Source of the DNA: Druceiella hillmani
Lineage: Eukaryota; Arthropoda; Insecta; Lepidoptera; Hepialidae
Assembly (NCBI GenBank): GCA_039881145.1
Contig: JAYKKI010000052.1
Span: 8,499,501-8,563,500 of the forward strand
Direction of reading: 5' to 3'
DNA: 64,000 bases
Both the position numbers and the translations under genes were made by a program. Of this stretch, positions 23,101-36,089 are shown piece after piece; position 1 is the stretch's first letter; every line of letters starts with the position of its first letter. Under the pieces are notes generated by a model. That model worked only from the letters and a program-made list of their open reading frames with translations. It was not told the DNA's origin and did no database searches.

Positions 23101-24292
23101 TTCAATCAATATTTATAGAAATTAATTAAAGCGAAAAATATGAAAAAAATATCGCCGAACTTAAGGTTTTTAATTTCATAATACAGTTTGATATGTGATT
23201 TTTGACCGATAAGAGAATAAATATTAAATTAACGATATTCTGCTGTTGTAAAAATTACGAGGAGTTAAAAGTAATTTCAGGCATGAAACTCTTTTCATTT
23301 TGTCCCAATACGATGAATATAACCGAGTTTATGAGCAATGGAATTTCGATATTTAGTTGAGTAATTTATTTTGAATTTGTTCTACCATTACTTTAATAAA
23401 ATCTGACTTGAAAATTGCAGGAATGCTATAGCGATTATTAGATATTAAATTTTTTTTTAAACTTGCACCATACTTTTAGGCCTGTGCAAAATTAAGTAGG
23501 CAATAAATTTACACTGCAAAAAATGTATATCTGCAAATAGTATAATAGAAATACTGTGTAAACTTAAATGTAACAAGGGCTAAATGTGTACAAAATCGTC
23601 GTAATTAGAGTTCTACTCGGATTTTCCACTTTTTCATTTATGGTTAATTAAATATGGAGGTAAAATCACAATTATGATTTAAATTTTCAGAGGTATTGGT
23701 GAATAATATTTTTACAAATTATCGAAAATTTAATTTATTAAAGCAGATTTTTTCCTGTAATTAATGTATGTCTTTATTATTCAACAAGATATGAAAGTCT
23801 CACAAAGGTTTTTGTAACAATTGTTTCTTTGACATTTTATATTACTTCTTATATTTTATGATATAAATGTTTTATAATATTATTAAAAACGTATGTCCGT
23901 CACGTACTTAGTCTCAAAAAACAAAATTACATTACCGAGTTTTGGACTCGGCTCAAATGGGTGGTGATTCATTATCGGCAAAGTTTTGTTACTTTATAAT
24001 GAATTACACAATTCTCATATAACTTTTTGCCTCGGTGACAGATTAAGGTTCATTCAGAAGACATACACATGTTTCTCATTCCTAAACATTGTTCATCCTT
24101 TCATGAACATTTCTCTACTCTTTATACTAGTATGGAATACATTAGACTCTTACCAGATATTCATCATTTATGTACGGTTTCCAAAGCCCGGTGAAAAAAT
24201 TGTCTCTTGACATTTCCCATAATATTCTCACAAGTGTTTTAATGTAAATATGTACTTGTTCTTTCTTTATTCTTTAGTATTTTCCTCCCTGC

Positions 24293-24295
<3 letters not shown>

Positions 24296-24340
<45 letters not shown>
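24296..24340. repeat. (TA)n microsatellite
   Basis: Pure TA array. The matching place in C' also holds a TA array (50,998-51,050), with shared flanks (tccctgcc on one side, an aatttttttt/gaattaatta region on the other). Confidence 0.97.
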
Positions 24341-24346
<6 letters not shown>

Positions 24347-24633
24347 TTATTAATTTTTAATTTGAGTAAATTTACTTATCTTCTTTTTTTATTATAATTA
24401 TTTCACTTTTACAGTCCACTTCTGAATTAATTAAGTTGTTCTTCTTGTATTAATGAGCCCATCGTATGTACAAATATTAGATTAAAGGCAAAATAATGAA
24501 ATTATCGGCTAGTAACTATCGGTATCGAAAAAATGTATTCGATATTAAAATGTGTCAATGCTATGTTCCTAACCGGAAAGGATAGCTAACCTAAAATACA
24601 TTTATATAAACTACTCTCGGCTACTATATATAT

Positions 24634-24678
24634 GATAAAGATTGAAGTACCATAAGCTATATTACTTCAATCTTTATC
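24634..24678. repeat. Hairpin with 16-bp perfect core
   Basis: gataaagattgaagta (24,634-24,649) pairs with 24,663-24,678. Pairing extends outward with small gaps to about 24,624 and 24,690. In C' (about 50,625-50,675, reverse strand) the right arm has a clear counterpart (tacttcaacttatattttat) but the left arm does not pair, so the left arm appears to be the new inverted copy. Confidence 0.88.
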
Positions 24679-25000
24679 GTATATTATATAGTCATAAAAT
24701 GTGCATTCATAAGACATCAATACAGTAGGCTCTTAATACATCATCGTAATACGAATAATAATTTTTTTTAGCTTCAGGAAAATGTGTGACACTCGAGCCT
24801 AAAATACTTTTATACATAATTTTAGCGCCAAAATTAAGTCACTAGTTTAACAAAGCGACAAGTATAAATTTTTCTTTACTTGCATGGTACTTGGGCATTC
24901 GTCAACTTATTAATTTTTAACACGTTCGTTTTCCGTTGCCGATCATATTTCGAATGGCACCCGCCACAGTACTCACATAGATATTTTTATATTATTGTAC

Positions 25001-25016
25001 ACATACACACACACAC

Positions 25017-25069
<53 letters not shown>

Positions 25070-25097
25070 TATATATATATATGTATATATATGTATA

Positions 25098-25140
<43 letters not shown>
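25001..25140. repeat. (CA)n-(TA)n microsatellite
   Basis: A short CA tract followed by about 120 bases of TA with TATG interruptions. It abuts the 5' side of a LINE relic at 25,141. The C' join has its own TA array (50,455-50,513). Confidence 0.97.
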
Positions 25141-25144
<4 letters not shown>

Positions 25145-26460
25145 GTATACGATATATCTGGGGAGGCGGCGCTAGTGTGCCACTGTTTACATCAGCTCTA
25201 TACATTATTAGGTTTTAAAATAATAAAAGTGTTATTCGTTAAAAATTTGTCAAAATTGTGTGCAGGTACATCTTCTCTGCAAGATAATATATTAGAACTG
25301 GCTGATTACTCACGGACTAACGAAAAATCGTGGAAAATTATCGGGAGTGAATAAAAACGCTTTTGTAAATCTTTTTGGGAACATTTCAACAAAAAGACTA
25401 AGATATAGTAAATATAATGGTGACAAGTGTCGATTAAGCATTGTGCAGCGAAAATAGAAATAAAAAGGTGAAAACTAACCTGAATTTATAACGTTGTTAC
25501 GTAAAAAATCGAACCGAAAACAAACGCCATCTAGCGACACCTGCAAGCATTATTATCAAAGAACAACACCGCAAGACTTCGTATCTCTCACGTTTCATCA
25601 AACAATACTAGTAAACACCGCAAGAAGTCACTACCGGTACAAAAAACAGAAATACGATTGATCGATAGTCAACAAAAAAGTCAAAATGGTAGAAATGTTG
25701 AGTGCCCTTCGAAATATTCAAAAGGAAGTCAATGATCAAAAAATAACTATCCAAAAAATGGAGAAAAGGTGACGGATCAAGTGATTCAAAACATAAATAA
25801 AATATTAGACGAAAAGTTTAATTTTTGGGAAGAAAAATTTGATGTCCTTTAAGGATGAAGTGGACATCAAGAAAAAAGTCTATATTTCTTGGAAAAACAA
25901 GCAAGAACTAAAAACATTGTCTTCTTTGGTTTGGAGGAAATAGAAACTTCATACCCAAACTTGGAAAAAACCTTAATCAATTTTACTGAACGTTACCTCT
26001 ATTAAGCTGGATTGTAGAAATATTCAAGGGGCAAAAAGAATAGGAAAGAAAGGAGAAAAACCTCGACCAATTGTTGTGAATTTTTCAATTTAAAAATAGA
26101 CATCTACAAATAAAGAGGGCCACTGAAAGACATCCCATACTATTTAAAAAAAATACTATCCATCCTATGTCCTGGAAAAAAGGAAGGAACTGCAAAAGCA
26201 AGTACTCGAAGAAAAATAAAAAGGAAATACTGCAATAATTTAATACGACAAAATAGTGATAATAAACAAAAACACCACAAACAATAACAAAAGAATGCTT
26301 TCTTTGTCACCTGAAAGCAACCCCGCCATCCAAGATGAAAAAATAACCAAGTAAACAAGAAAAATAAGACACAAACATCAATACGAAGATCATCAAGCAT
26401 ATCTGAAAGTGTTTTGAAGCCGGGCTTGCTTAATTTGAAATCAAGCACGACCTAATAGGT
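25141..26460 (+). mobile_element. LINE 5' region with ORF1 (relic)
   Basis: A less AT-rich 5' leader (ggggaggcggcgctagtgtg at about 25,160; acgccatctagcgacacctg near 25,525) precedes a degraded ORF1 that starts at ATG 25,686. Across frameshifts the protein reads MVEMLSALRNIQKEVNDQK, KMEEKV-like heptads, LEKQARTKNIVFFGLEE, DCRNIQGAKRIGKKGEKP and RPIVVNFS. This is the layout of an L1-like ORF1: a coiled coil, then an RNA-recognition fold with the R..NI...GL and R.....RP..V.F motifs, common in insect LINEs. No endonuclease or RT is present downstream, so the copy is truncated at its 3' side near 26,460. It is absent from C'. Confidence 0.8.
25686..26455 (+). pseudogene. LINE ORF1 protein, coiled coil plus L1-like RNA-binding domain (broken)
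   Basis: ORF1 proteins of this kind form trimers through a coiled coil and coat LINE RNA. Start ATG 25,686-25,688. The first frame stops at about 25,770 and the sequence continues after frameshifts: DQVIQNINKILDEKFNFWEE, then KDEVDIKKKSLYFLEKQA, KNIVFFGLEE, KRIGKKGEKPRPIVVNF and a C-terminal basic/serine-rich tail (NNNKRMLSLSPESNPAIQDE). At least three frameshifts and several stops. The clade cannot be assigned without its RT. Confidence 0.75.
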
Positions 26461-27960
26461 ATATCAGTAACAAGCTTTGGAGGAGGCCTTTACCTTTGAA
26501 GGGGTTCTTGCAAATATATAATTAACGCATACTTAAATTACATTATATATATTAATTAATTTACTACGTACATACTATCCACATTTGTTTAAAAAAATTG
26601 ATTTTGTAAACTTAGCTATTTGCAGGAAATTAAGAGGCTTTTTTATGTATTTTATATGAACGTATGTATGTACATTCTCATGAGATTCATAATACAGTAA
26701 AACAGATGGTTCTAGTGGTTTGGTTTACGAATATACTACAAGGAACAGAAAAGACCATGCTAGTTGTCGCACATAATTGTTTTTTCTCTCATTCTGGTAT
26801 TTCAATAAAGCAATTAACCTTAATAAATAATATATAGTAGACACGAAATATAGCAAAGAAATATTCAAATAAATATTTTATGGTATATTTTTAATTGTAA
26901 TACAATCTTCTTTTTAAAGCAGTATGGCTGCATTCCTCTTAGGAATACAATGAAATGGATAGTTAAGCAACATCATAATACACTCGATGTCACGAAAATC
27001 GTAAGAATGTTGCATAACAAATCCTGACACCTTTTAACAGGTTCTGATATGATGACAGTAAAATGTTTGGATGGACAATTACGAAATTACGTAAGGATGA
27101 TATCTTACAAGCTTCTACTTCGCCAGTGTACACAAATTTTGTATTCGTGTATGTAATTTCTCTTTTACACTGAATCGATTTCAGGTTGAAATAAATCACT
27201 ATGAGATTGATTCAATAAGAATCCAAGAAAAAATTCAAATCGTCCAACAAACCAAACTAACAAATTAAGAATAAGTCCTTTGTCATAACAGGAAAGAAAA
27301 TATAACTTGGAATATCTTGATTGATTTCAGAATGAGAATTTTAAAGATAAAATTTAAAACTTTTTTAAAATGTACATAGCTTTTTCAAGCCTGAATATAA
27401 TTGGTGGAGACATATTAGCATCCTGAATATTACTAAGAAAATATTATTACCAATTAGGTTAAATATATTTTTATAACCAGAATAATTCTATTTGCCACTC
27501 TCATATATATATTATTTACAAAAAAAAAGGGCAGTAACGATAGAATGCTTAGCATAGAAACAGCAATTCGTCAATGAATAATGAACCAGCAAAAAATACA
27601 GTAATACGCTATAGCAAAATTACAATTTGCAATTTCAATTATATGAATGAAAACGTTTTTGTTAACTTTACTTGCAAATAAAAAAACATATTTTGTAAAA
27701 CAAGAAGACAAAGAAAAAAAAGAAAGTGGAAGAAAAAAGAAATAGTTTTCTCGACAAATCTTTTTGGGTATACTATACACACTTGCAAAAAAAAGTAATC
27801 GCAGAAATTGTCATGTAAATTTAATCAAAATAATGGTAAAAATGAATACCCTTGATAATCTCTAATAATCTGGATTAGACAGAAATATTATGATGAATGA
27901 TTTTCAATTATTAATTTTGTGTTTATTCATGTTATGTATTACGGATAAATCACATCGTGA
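26460..27960. other. C-specific sequence, nothing recognised
   Basis: Continues the block absent from C'. No domain or terminal repeat recognised. It may be further inserted repeat, or original sequence deleted from C'. Confidence 0.45.
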
Positions 27961-28292
27961 TATAAAAAATAAACATATTCATATATATGCAGGCATCGAA
28001 ATATTGTTTTAAACCTTATTTCCATAGTTTTATTGTCTGTCATTACTTTTATTTACATTTATAATGTATCTCACGGGCTAATCTCTGCCAGGAGGTAAAT
28101 TTTTTTGCAGGTACTTATGGCCTCATCGTATTTTTAAATCTTTTATTTAGGATAATGGATACCATAAGTCCTCTGAAGCAGCTTTTTCTTTGTTTACTTA
28201 GAATAGTATACTTCTTCGGAAGTTATTTATCATTATAAATTATAGTTTCATGCTCCGTTTTTAAACATATTTTAATCGTCACAAAAAGCTAT

Positions 28293-28298
<6 letters not shown>

Positions 28299-28366
<68 letters not shown>

Positions 28367-28405
28367 ATATATATGTGTATGTATGTGTGTATGTACGCGC
28401 GAGTG
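28299..28405. repeat. (TA)n/(TG)n microsatellite
   Basis: TA array grading into TG/TATG. It corresponds to 49,990-50,140 in C', with the shared flank atatttcttca on the inner side. Confidence 0.96.
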
Positions 28406-28469
28406 TGTACTACATAGCAAAAAATATTTCTTCAATTTTCTATCCAAGTTAATTTACAATTTGAGCTTC

Positions 28470-28560
28470 ACTTTCACTCTAGTTTCCGTTTCATTTTTAA
28501 TTCTGATTCCAGTTCCGATTCCAGTTCTGTTTTTAATTTAAATTTTTACTTTAATTATAA
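28470..28560. repeat. Degenerate 6-base tandem repeat, short copy in C
   Basis: Runs of ttccgattccagttctg character, read on the reverse strand as (CTGAAA/CTGGAA)n. It is the counterpart of the longer array at 49,660-49,900. Confidence 0.65.
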
Positions 28561-29479
28561 TGGAAATCGAAAAATAGCTTTTAAATTTAATTTTCACATT
28601 TTAATTGCGTATTTACATGCTTAACAAAATTCTGGAAATCTCACCAAAAACATAAATCTTTATAAATTGTTCATGAATAACAAATTACCAAGGTAACATA
28701 ACTTTGAAACCCAAAGCAATGCCAAGTTCAAAAGTACTCATTATATGGTTAATTCTAAAATTAAAACAATATCAAGTTTAAATTAGGCACATTTTCATGC
28801 TACATTAAAATATAAATATTAATACGAAAACTGCAAGTTCAAATTTTGTGGCATTGTTATTTTAGAATTTGCCACATTTTAAATTTAGTTTATGATGAAG
28901 AGTTTTGAACTCAGCATTGCTTTGGTTTTCGATGATTTTATTACCGGTTATTTTATGATTATTCGATAGAACGTCCAAGGCATTTTTGCACTTAATTGAG
29001 TCTTCACATAAACATTACTTTGTAATTACTGCAAATGACACCACTAGGTATCTTATAAAAAGGTCGAAGGAAATTGTCGATGCATATATAAATGCGGGCC
29101 AACACCAACACGAAAACGGGAATATGTCGTCACTATCCATATGTTTAAATTAAAATAAAGCGTATTTTTTGTAACAGAATCTCACGATATTAACTACTAG
29201 TTATTTACAGAAAAAAATTAAATCGTCTACGAAAAGTAGGTATTTTACGACATTGGCCACTATTGATAAATCTACCATCAGGGAATTTTATAGCACATAG
29301 AAAGCTTTTTTGTAGCGACGGCACTTCTTCCAATGAATGTTCGTTTATTTTTACTATTTTATTTCCTTAACTGTCTTTATTTTATTGAACAATGAAATTT
29401 AAGTAAACATAGATTCGATTCTTCTTATTGTCTTCTAATTTTATATACCTTGCAGTATGGACACATACCTCACGCAAAC

Positions 29480-29665
29480 AGAATGTTAAATATACATTCC
29501 ATTCAATTCCCTTTAGGTAATGATGATGCTCTACTTGTAGTAAAATTAAGAGATCGCAAATCCATTACGGGATGGGTAGTTGATTAGATGTGATTTGATT
29601 ATGCAAATCAAACAGCAGCAGTAGAATTAAAATCAATATCAAAACCGTATACCAGGAAAGGTTCG
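29480..29665 (+). pseudogene. Copia RNase H fragment (relic)
   Basis: One frame reads DALLVVKLRDRKSITGWVV and then, past two stops, YANQTAAVELKSIS. The Copia RNase H has D(A)DW......DRKSTTG(F/W)VV, then a short strand, then KQ..VALSS.EAEY. The DRKSITGWVV core is a strong match; the rest is decayed and the catalytic EAEY is lost. C' seems to lack it (near 48,650), which fits insertion after duplication or loss there. Confidence 0.6.
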
Positions 29666-29955
29666 ATTAAAATAACGTAACAATTATTTTATATCTTCTT
29701 AAGTAATTGCACAGAAATTATTGAAACTTTCAGTGCAATTAATTTATAACACATTAGAGAAATGGTTGTTTTTTTATGATTATTAAATTAGTATATACTA
29801 GATCCAAAAACTGAATAAATGAATAGCTTTTTTATGAACGGAGAATAGAATTATAACGTACATCTTAACTGATCCAAGTTTGTAGTGATATATGAAAATT
29901 TGAAATGATGTAAACTATTAGAAGTGCGCAAAAAAGAACTGTTTCAGAGGGTAAT

Positions 29956-29997
29956 CACACACACATACACGAACGCGCACACACACATAAATAGATG

Positions 29998-30045
<48 letters not shown>

Positions 30046-30047
30046 TG
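29956..30047. repeat. (CA)n-(TA)n microsatellite
   Basis: Imperfect CA tract with cgaacgcgc, then about 40 bases of TA. It corresponds to the TA array at 48,437-48,531 in C'. Confidence 0.95.
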
Positions 30048-30049
30048 TT

Positions 30050-33000
30050 TAAAAGTAAAAATAAAAACAGTAATATAAAATTATTCATTGCATTGGAACG
30101 TAATAATCTATCAATGAATTTCTTGAAATGTTGCTAGCGGCCTAATTCACACTTGACTGATTACATAATTATTTCACCATTTTCAGTATTATATTCTGCA
30201 CATGCAAAATTTCAAGATGCGAAAATTATACGAAGCGACCGAAAGATTTGACAACCTCTCATTAAATGAGTGAATCAGTCAATGAGTGCAAAATTTAAGT
30301 ATATTATTATGTCTATAACACCGGATATATTTAAACTAAGGTAATACAATTTGGTATTTTTCAAGATTACTAACGGAATGATTCACTATTTCTATAATTT
30401 TAACATTTATCTGAATATAAAAGAACTAAGTTATAGATGGTCAAAAATTACTCAAAACGGTCCGTGTAAATAGAGTTCGGTGGGTGTGCGGCCAGTATTT
30501 TACGAACGATTGATTTTGTTTCTAGTATTTAAAATCGTAAACGTATTTTTTTTGCATTTCACTTTGGGCATAGTCGAATATAACAAAGTTGCACACAATG
30601 CTCTACCTTCTAAAACACTGGTATTGGTATTGAGAAAAACACAAATGCGCAAAGAAAACTATTAAGATTTTCCAAATTAGGGTTTTGAATTTCCTTAACT
30701 CTGTATTGGAACCGATGTTTTAGGATTAATGAATTTAGAATCGATATTATGTAGTATTTAGATGAATTATATTCCACTCACTATTTTGAATTAGGTTTTA
30801 TCATTGTATTTGCTTTTGTTCACTCTTTCTATATATTGTGTGTTAATTTAAATGTATTTCTTTATGTCGTTTTGCTGTCTTCCAACCTACTCAACTTACT
30901 AGAATTAGGCTAAACAAGGATTTTATTACAAAAAATTAACGTTAGAAATTATCAAAATTGTATTGAAAAAACAAATTCTAATCCTTGACTAGAATTTCTC
31001 AAAAATACAACGTTACAAACTTAAACATAGCCTTAATTTAAAAAAGTCCTAGCTTCTTTTGGGTTAGCGTATCCCAAATAATTTGTTATTAAATCCTTCT
31101 TTCCTTAATCGTTGTTAAATCCAATCATTTATTAGCATATTCATGACAGATTACATACAAATTGATATTCGAATAACTTCTCGTTGACTATACATTAGTT
31201 TCACCATATAGCAAAGTACACTTTATTGTTTAAGACTGCTGAATCCTTCCGTAATTGAAATTCACCATATTTGAAGTATAACATAAAGGAATTTTTCCAT
31301 TCTTTTTCAAAGGACCCTGAATATCCTGTTTAGGAGTAAGACATGAGCATGTGATTGAAATTAATTTTAACTCCGAGATTATGTCCAAACTTTTAATATT
31401 TATGCGGCTCAAAAAGGATATTTTCTCCATAATTTTGTTACTAGCAATCATAACAAATGGTAATTAAATACGTAAATCTTTGTTTTATATTAAACACGTT
31501 AATATTTAAAGTTTCAAACAATATATACATATTTCAATGATAAGTTCTAATTAAAAAATGAAATGCTCTGTACTAGAAGAGTATTTTCTAAGTTTACATT
31601 TGAATCTAGGCACTAATAGCTCTCGTATCACAATGAGAGTAATATCGTTGTTGACATATTGCCAACAAAGTTTTTTAAACTTGGTCAAGAAGCAATAAAT
31701 GATTTGATGCATATTGCTGATGGAGAACATAAAATATGGCAAAAACGTATACTGCCAGAAGTAGACATGGCCACAGTGACACACGTTCAATGCGGGTGTC
31801 CCTCAAAGGGGTTATGCAAAAATGGGAGGCGGACGGGGTGCAAAGGGGACACATTAATATCACACTCGCTGGCTTCTCCATTATATTCACTAATTCCCTT
31901 TTGCTTTACGAAAATTTAGTTTCCTCGCCTTTAAGTATATGCTACTAAAGTAATAATATGATTCTTCTCACATTTCTTCCACATGATGCGACTGTCTCCA
32001 TTGCTTTGTTGGATAGATACAAAAGATCCAAAATATAAAAAGGTATTTTTAGAATTGGAGAACATATAGTGTAGTCGTATACAAATTGGTTGACATTCTT
32101 TCATATTGCATATTCTGTCTATTCATTTTTGATTATTTAGTGCCAGATTTGGTGTCTTCATCGGTTGTTTGCATGAAATATTATTTTCATTAAAGTTCCG
32201 AACTAAACTTTGACATACATGATCAAACACTACCTCAGACAGGTCTCGGGCAGCAACTTTGGGCAGCTATACTCAAGAAATATAAATAGAATTTTTAAGC
32301 ACATTTATATCAAATTCCCTTTCAATTTGTTAGTTTAGGTTTTGAGGCAATGCATTTGTATATATTTCCCTCATTTTAAACTAAGAGCCAATGTAGGTTT
32401 CGTCGAAATCTGTTTAATATATTTGTTACAATCGGGTGACGGATAATTTATTGTTTTGTATACTACTTGGCGGTACATATATGACTTTATTTTTCCAAAT
32501 TTGGAAACCAATACACAAATCTTATTAAAAAACTTATGGGATTCAATCTGAATAAATTGGAAGCTCATAGATGGAACCCTATTGGTTTTTATTAAAGTCG
32601 GTATAGTAGTTTCGGAAGTTGGTAAAAAATTGGATTCTTCCCGAAATTTTGTTGGAAAAAATAACTGGCGGATTCAATAATTAAAAAAGGTGCAAATATA
32701 CAAATTTCCATTTTTATAGCTTTCGTGTGTGACATTATTAAATAACTTTAACATGATGCTGATCAAAAATGTTACTATACGAATATTATTATTTTCTTTC
32801 AATCACTGCCGATAGTAAGTCTATTTTCGTTTTGCAACACAAATATTCTAGTGTTTTTATAAATTTATATCGCAGAAAGTAGCTTATCTAAACTTACCTG
32901 AAACTGAAAATTGATTTTGAATAGATGCGATAATAAAATATAGTGACAGTAACTTTCCGTTTAAAGAAATATTCTGCCAGTATATTCGATTTTGATATCA

Positions 33001-33050
33001 CATAAATTGAATGAAAATGTTGAACGCAAAGCCTTTTGGTAGCATAGTTT
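30050..33050. other. C-specific sequence
   Basis: About 3 kb without a counterpart in C', where 48,436 is followed within about 60 bases by sequence equivalent to 33,080. No complete gene recognised. It contains a GC-elevated island at 31,650-31,900, listed separately. Confidence 0.5.
31650..31900. other. GC-elevated island of unknown origin
   Basis: About 250 bases stand out from the AT-rich background (tgcgggtgtccctcaaaggg, ggaggcggacggggtgcaaa). Three overlapping frames are open: 31,659-31,919 plus, 31,736-31,948 plus, and 31,675-31,890 minus. The plus frame reads FFKLGQEAINDLMHIADGEH then a Cys-rich CGCPSKGLCKNGRRTGCKG. The second plus frame reads SLKGVMQKWEADGVQRGHIN. I recognise none of them. 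It could be an exon-derived pseudogene piece or transposon coding sequence. It lies in the C-specific block. Confidence 0.4.
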
Positions 33051-35419
33051 AGGGTTTTTTGATAAAATGCAATCGTCAAGTTATTCATGGGTAAAATTGC
33101 TAAATAAATCTATACATAATGTAAACATAGGATCTATCGAAAAATCAAAAAAAATAATTTGTTTCAATATTTTCTTCATGATGAGCACTCAATTTTTTTA
33201 ACTGCAAATTAAGGTTTTGTCATATTTTATATAATTAGGTACTTACGAAATAAAAAAACACTAATTGGTTTTAAAATTTATGTACCAATAGAGAATATTA
33301 AAAATAAAAATATAGTATTATTACAGACACTTAATAGGACAAATAAAATGAAATCTAAAGAAACAGAAATTTCAATATCAAACTGTTTTTTGCATGTATT
33401 TTGTAACCTCAAAAATATAAAGTCATGTTATATACATATTAATACTTACATTCTATTATATGCCTTGCTACTATTTTATGCTCCCGACAGTAATGTGTCG
33501 AAAAAGCCTTTATTTTTTCATCTGCCTCGTGTACTTAAAATATTACGCATTGCCCATTTATTTCCTACCAATTTATGTTTTATATCTTAGTTTTGTCTAT
33601 GTCATCAAATGTTTAAGGATTTTTTTTGTTTCAATGACTACATCAGTCGGTAATAGACATGATACCGATGCGTTGCAAAGTAGTTCACTATCGATTTTTG
33701 GTTTACAATATTTAAATTGCAGCTATTCTAGTAAATGTTTTTCTCACTTATTGTTGATCGTTTAGTTTTCCACTTCATAGTATAATTTATGCATTTTATT
33801 TTCCATTTAATTTTCCAATCACATCTGTGCAAACTTTGCTTAATAATGCATAAATCGTTGTAAATAAATGAAAAGTTAATTTTCAGAAGAAAATAAAATA
33901 AAAAACATTTATACTTTTTCTGTATAAAATATCATCATTAAGTTAGTTAAATTTTGATAGATATCAAAATTACTTCTTGCAAGATCCACTACTTTTTTCA
34001 AGCTGAATATATTAACTAAATAAACCTTGTTTAATGTGAACTCGATGTCCATTGCAAAACAGTTAAAAGATTTTTTTAATCAAGGATCATAAACATTTAA
34101 TTTAGTGCATGATGTAGAAGACATTCAAATACAACAACAACCAACCAAAAATAACATCATTCCCATTTCTCAACCTTTTTAAAATTCATCTAGCCCCGAT
34201 ACCATATTTACACGTATCTACACAAACGAAACTTCTCTAATAAAATAATTAAATTATAATAAAAAAAGTAAATGGTATCAATTAAGGTTTTTTTTTATAA
34301 GGGCGGTTTCTTTTACGTTAGGAAAAACAAATATTTGTCAAATAGGTTTCGTTTATAGAATTTTTATGGATTATGGTAGAATAGTTATAACACCTATTTT
34401 CATAAACATTTATAAACTTATCTCATTTAATGGATTTTGAAAGAATTTCTGTACTGATGCACTATTCAGGGCTGTATTAAGCAAACTAATCCTAATATAA
34501 CAACATCAAAAAACTTCGGGATAAGTACTGTTAGGCAACCAATCAAGAACATTATATAAATGTGGACGTGAAATATCTTAAATAAGTTATCCAAGAATAC
34601 ACATAAAAAAAAATTTGTTTAACCACACTACCGTAGAATCCACTCAACTCATGGAAAATTAAAAAGGTAAAACGTATTAAACCTTATTAATTAACATAAT
34701 AAATAAACTTAATTTTTTTTTTGTATTTAAACATTGTTGTAGTACTTGTGTTTGAACATAATAAAGTACGTTTTCTCAAAGCTAATAAATTATTTTACGA
34801 TAAAATTTGAGCATGTGTATCAAATAAAAGAAGTTTAAAAAAAATCATAGTTTCTCGTTAACTAAAAACTTACTTATTTTTCTAGTCCACGTGTTTTATA
34901 ACGCTGCTTGTGATTTCCTTTATCCTAGATTAGATTTTTCAAAAACAGAAACAGATTGCTCGCAAGCAATCCTCGATAACGCACGCCAGTCGAGGCCTTA
35001 TTAATATTCATAGGGAACGTGCGCCAACCGAATAAAAGAACATTTTGAATTGCGCAAATATCATTTCACAAAATTTTTGCAATGACTTAGAAACAGCAAA
35101 TGATTTCCACCTTGAATAACCTGTCGCCGCAGTGGGCGATTGTTATAAAGTGACAACTGACAATCGAATACAATTTGAAATTATCGTTTGTTATTTCATA
35201 CTTGAGTCACTTTTTTATACTCGAATATCAAACGTTAACATGTTGTGAAGCAATACATGTTGAGTCATTGATGGATAGTACTCGTTATCCTAATCTTTAC
35301 GTAAATCTACACTTTTGTAAAATCGTAACATAAGCAACATTGAAGACACTTTTGAAAATAAAATAGTTTCATATGCTATTTAGACTTACCTGAACCTCAG
35401 ACGCAATATTTAAAATTTT

Positions 35420-35600
35420 GGTCCATCTGGCTAAGTTGCTCTTTTTTGGATTTAAGTCTGTTTTTGTGTCCGTTTGTGAGAGTATCATGTAAAAATTAAT
35501 GAATTTTAACAAAACTCTCATTGAAAAAATCAAGAAAATATTATAATCAAGGTTACCTCCTATAATTTTCGAATATTTCTGACACGATGTTTTGTTTGCT
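35420..35600. repeat. Dispersed insect repeat of the tgtctgtccgtcc type, copy 3
   Basis: A' counterpart of 9,475-9,665 (gtgtccgtttgtgagagtat, atcatgtaaaaattaatgaa). Confidence 0.6.
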
Positions 35601-36089
35601 TTTTTGTTTTTTGTTTATTCTCTTGGTCATTTTTTAAGTATTACTTAATATATTCTAATCAAAATGAATGAAAATTTTAATAAGGTCATGCTTAAGTTTC
35701 ACATTCAGATCCTTTATATTTTTTGTCAAATATCGTTCAGGAAACTTTAAACTAACTTTTACCACACACATGTAATAAAATCGAACGTACGGTTAAATCA
35801 AACAATAAAAGCGCACGTTCGCTTTGACTCGTGAATGAAAATTGTCAAGACCATCTATTCTGCTTAAAGTTTAGATTAAAGTGTAATATAATTCTACTTC
35901 ATTCAAGGATACTTTTCAGGTTACCCTACTTTACTACCGAATAAAAATTCACCCCAAAAATGAAAATGAACGTGAGCAAATCGTAGAAAAATACTGGAAA
36001 GAAATAGAAATTTAAAAAAAAAATTATTTTAGCTCGTATACAGCAGAGAAAATGGTAAAACACAGAATTCGAACATAATAATATAATAC

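Larger units (their letters stand above)
16800..23400. repeat. Segmental duplication unit B
   Basis: Collinear with B' (39,850-46,450) in the same orientation. Landmarks: 17,605/41,025; 18,825/42,125; 19,070/42,330; 20,375/43,650 (aaatcgtgatcacacattga in both); 21,195/44,470 (gatcgtcggtt); 22,320/45,780; 23,325/46,390 (ttatgagcaa). Its first half is also collinear with A. Relative to A, A' and B' it lacks about 350 bases near 16,965 (present as 40,000-40,370 in B'). No gene recognised. The small open frame at 22,373-22,606 is not preserved in B'. Confidence 0.9.
23640..34200 (+). repeat. Segmental duplication segment C
   Basis: Aligns in reverse with C' (47,500-51,900). Pairs, C against C': 23,650/51,870 (gaggtaaaa); 23,880-24,180/51,470-51,140; 24,400/50,900 (ctgaattaatta); 24,700/50,600 (catcaatacagtaggctct); 27,985-28,075/50,455-50,375; 28,170/50,250; 28,430/49,970; 28,970-29,050/49,230-49,140; 29,095-29,330/49,060-48,830; 29,870/48,570; 33,430-33,570/48,020-47,910; 33,935-34,125/47,770-47,610. 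Blocks absent from C' are about 25,140-27,960, 30,050-33,050 and 33,585-33,800. The first contains a LINE. Confidence 0.9.

Noticed and set aside
24880..25354. Open frames of up to 112 codons on both strands, rich in Tyr-Ile
   Set aside because: They are translations of the (TA)n array; Tyr-Ile runs appear in several frames and the flanks are not coding.
26140..26448. 102-codon minus frame with hydrophobic, Phe/Leu-rich sequence
   Set aside because: Antisense of the A-rich ORF1 tail of the LINE relic, where plus-strand Lys/Asn codons read as Phe/Leu.
28930..29060. Apparent conserved peptide (IE.SHK.Y.VI.AND.TRY) shared with the minus strand near 49,150
   Set aside because: The DNA is well conserved, but nearly all differences I checked change the amino acid, so there is no sign of protein-level selection.
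33348..33765. Two overlapping hydrophobic frames (80 and 101 codons)
   Set aside because: The matching part of C' (about 48,100-47,900) does not preserve them, and half of the longer one lies in a C-only block.
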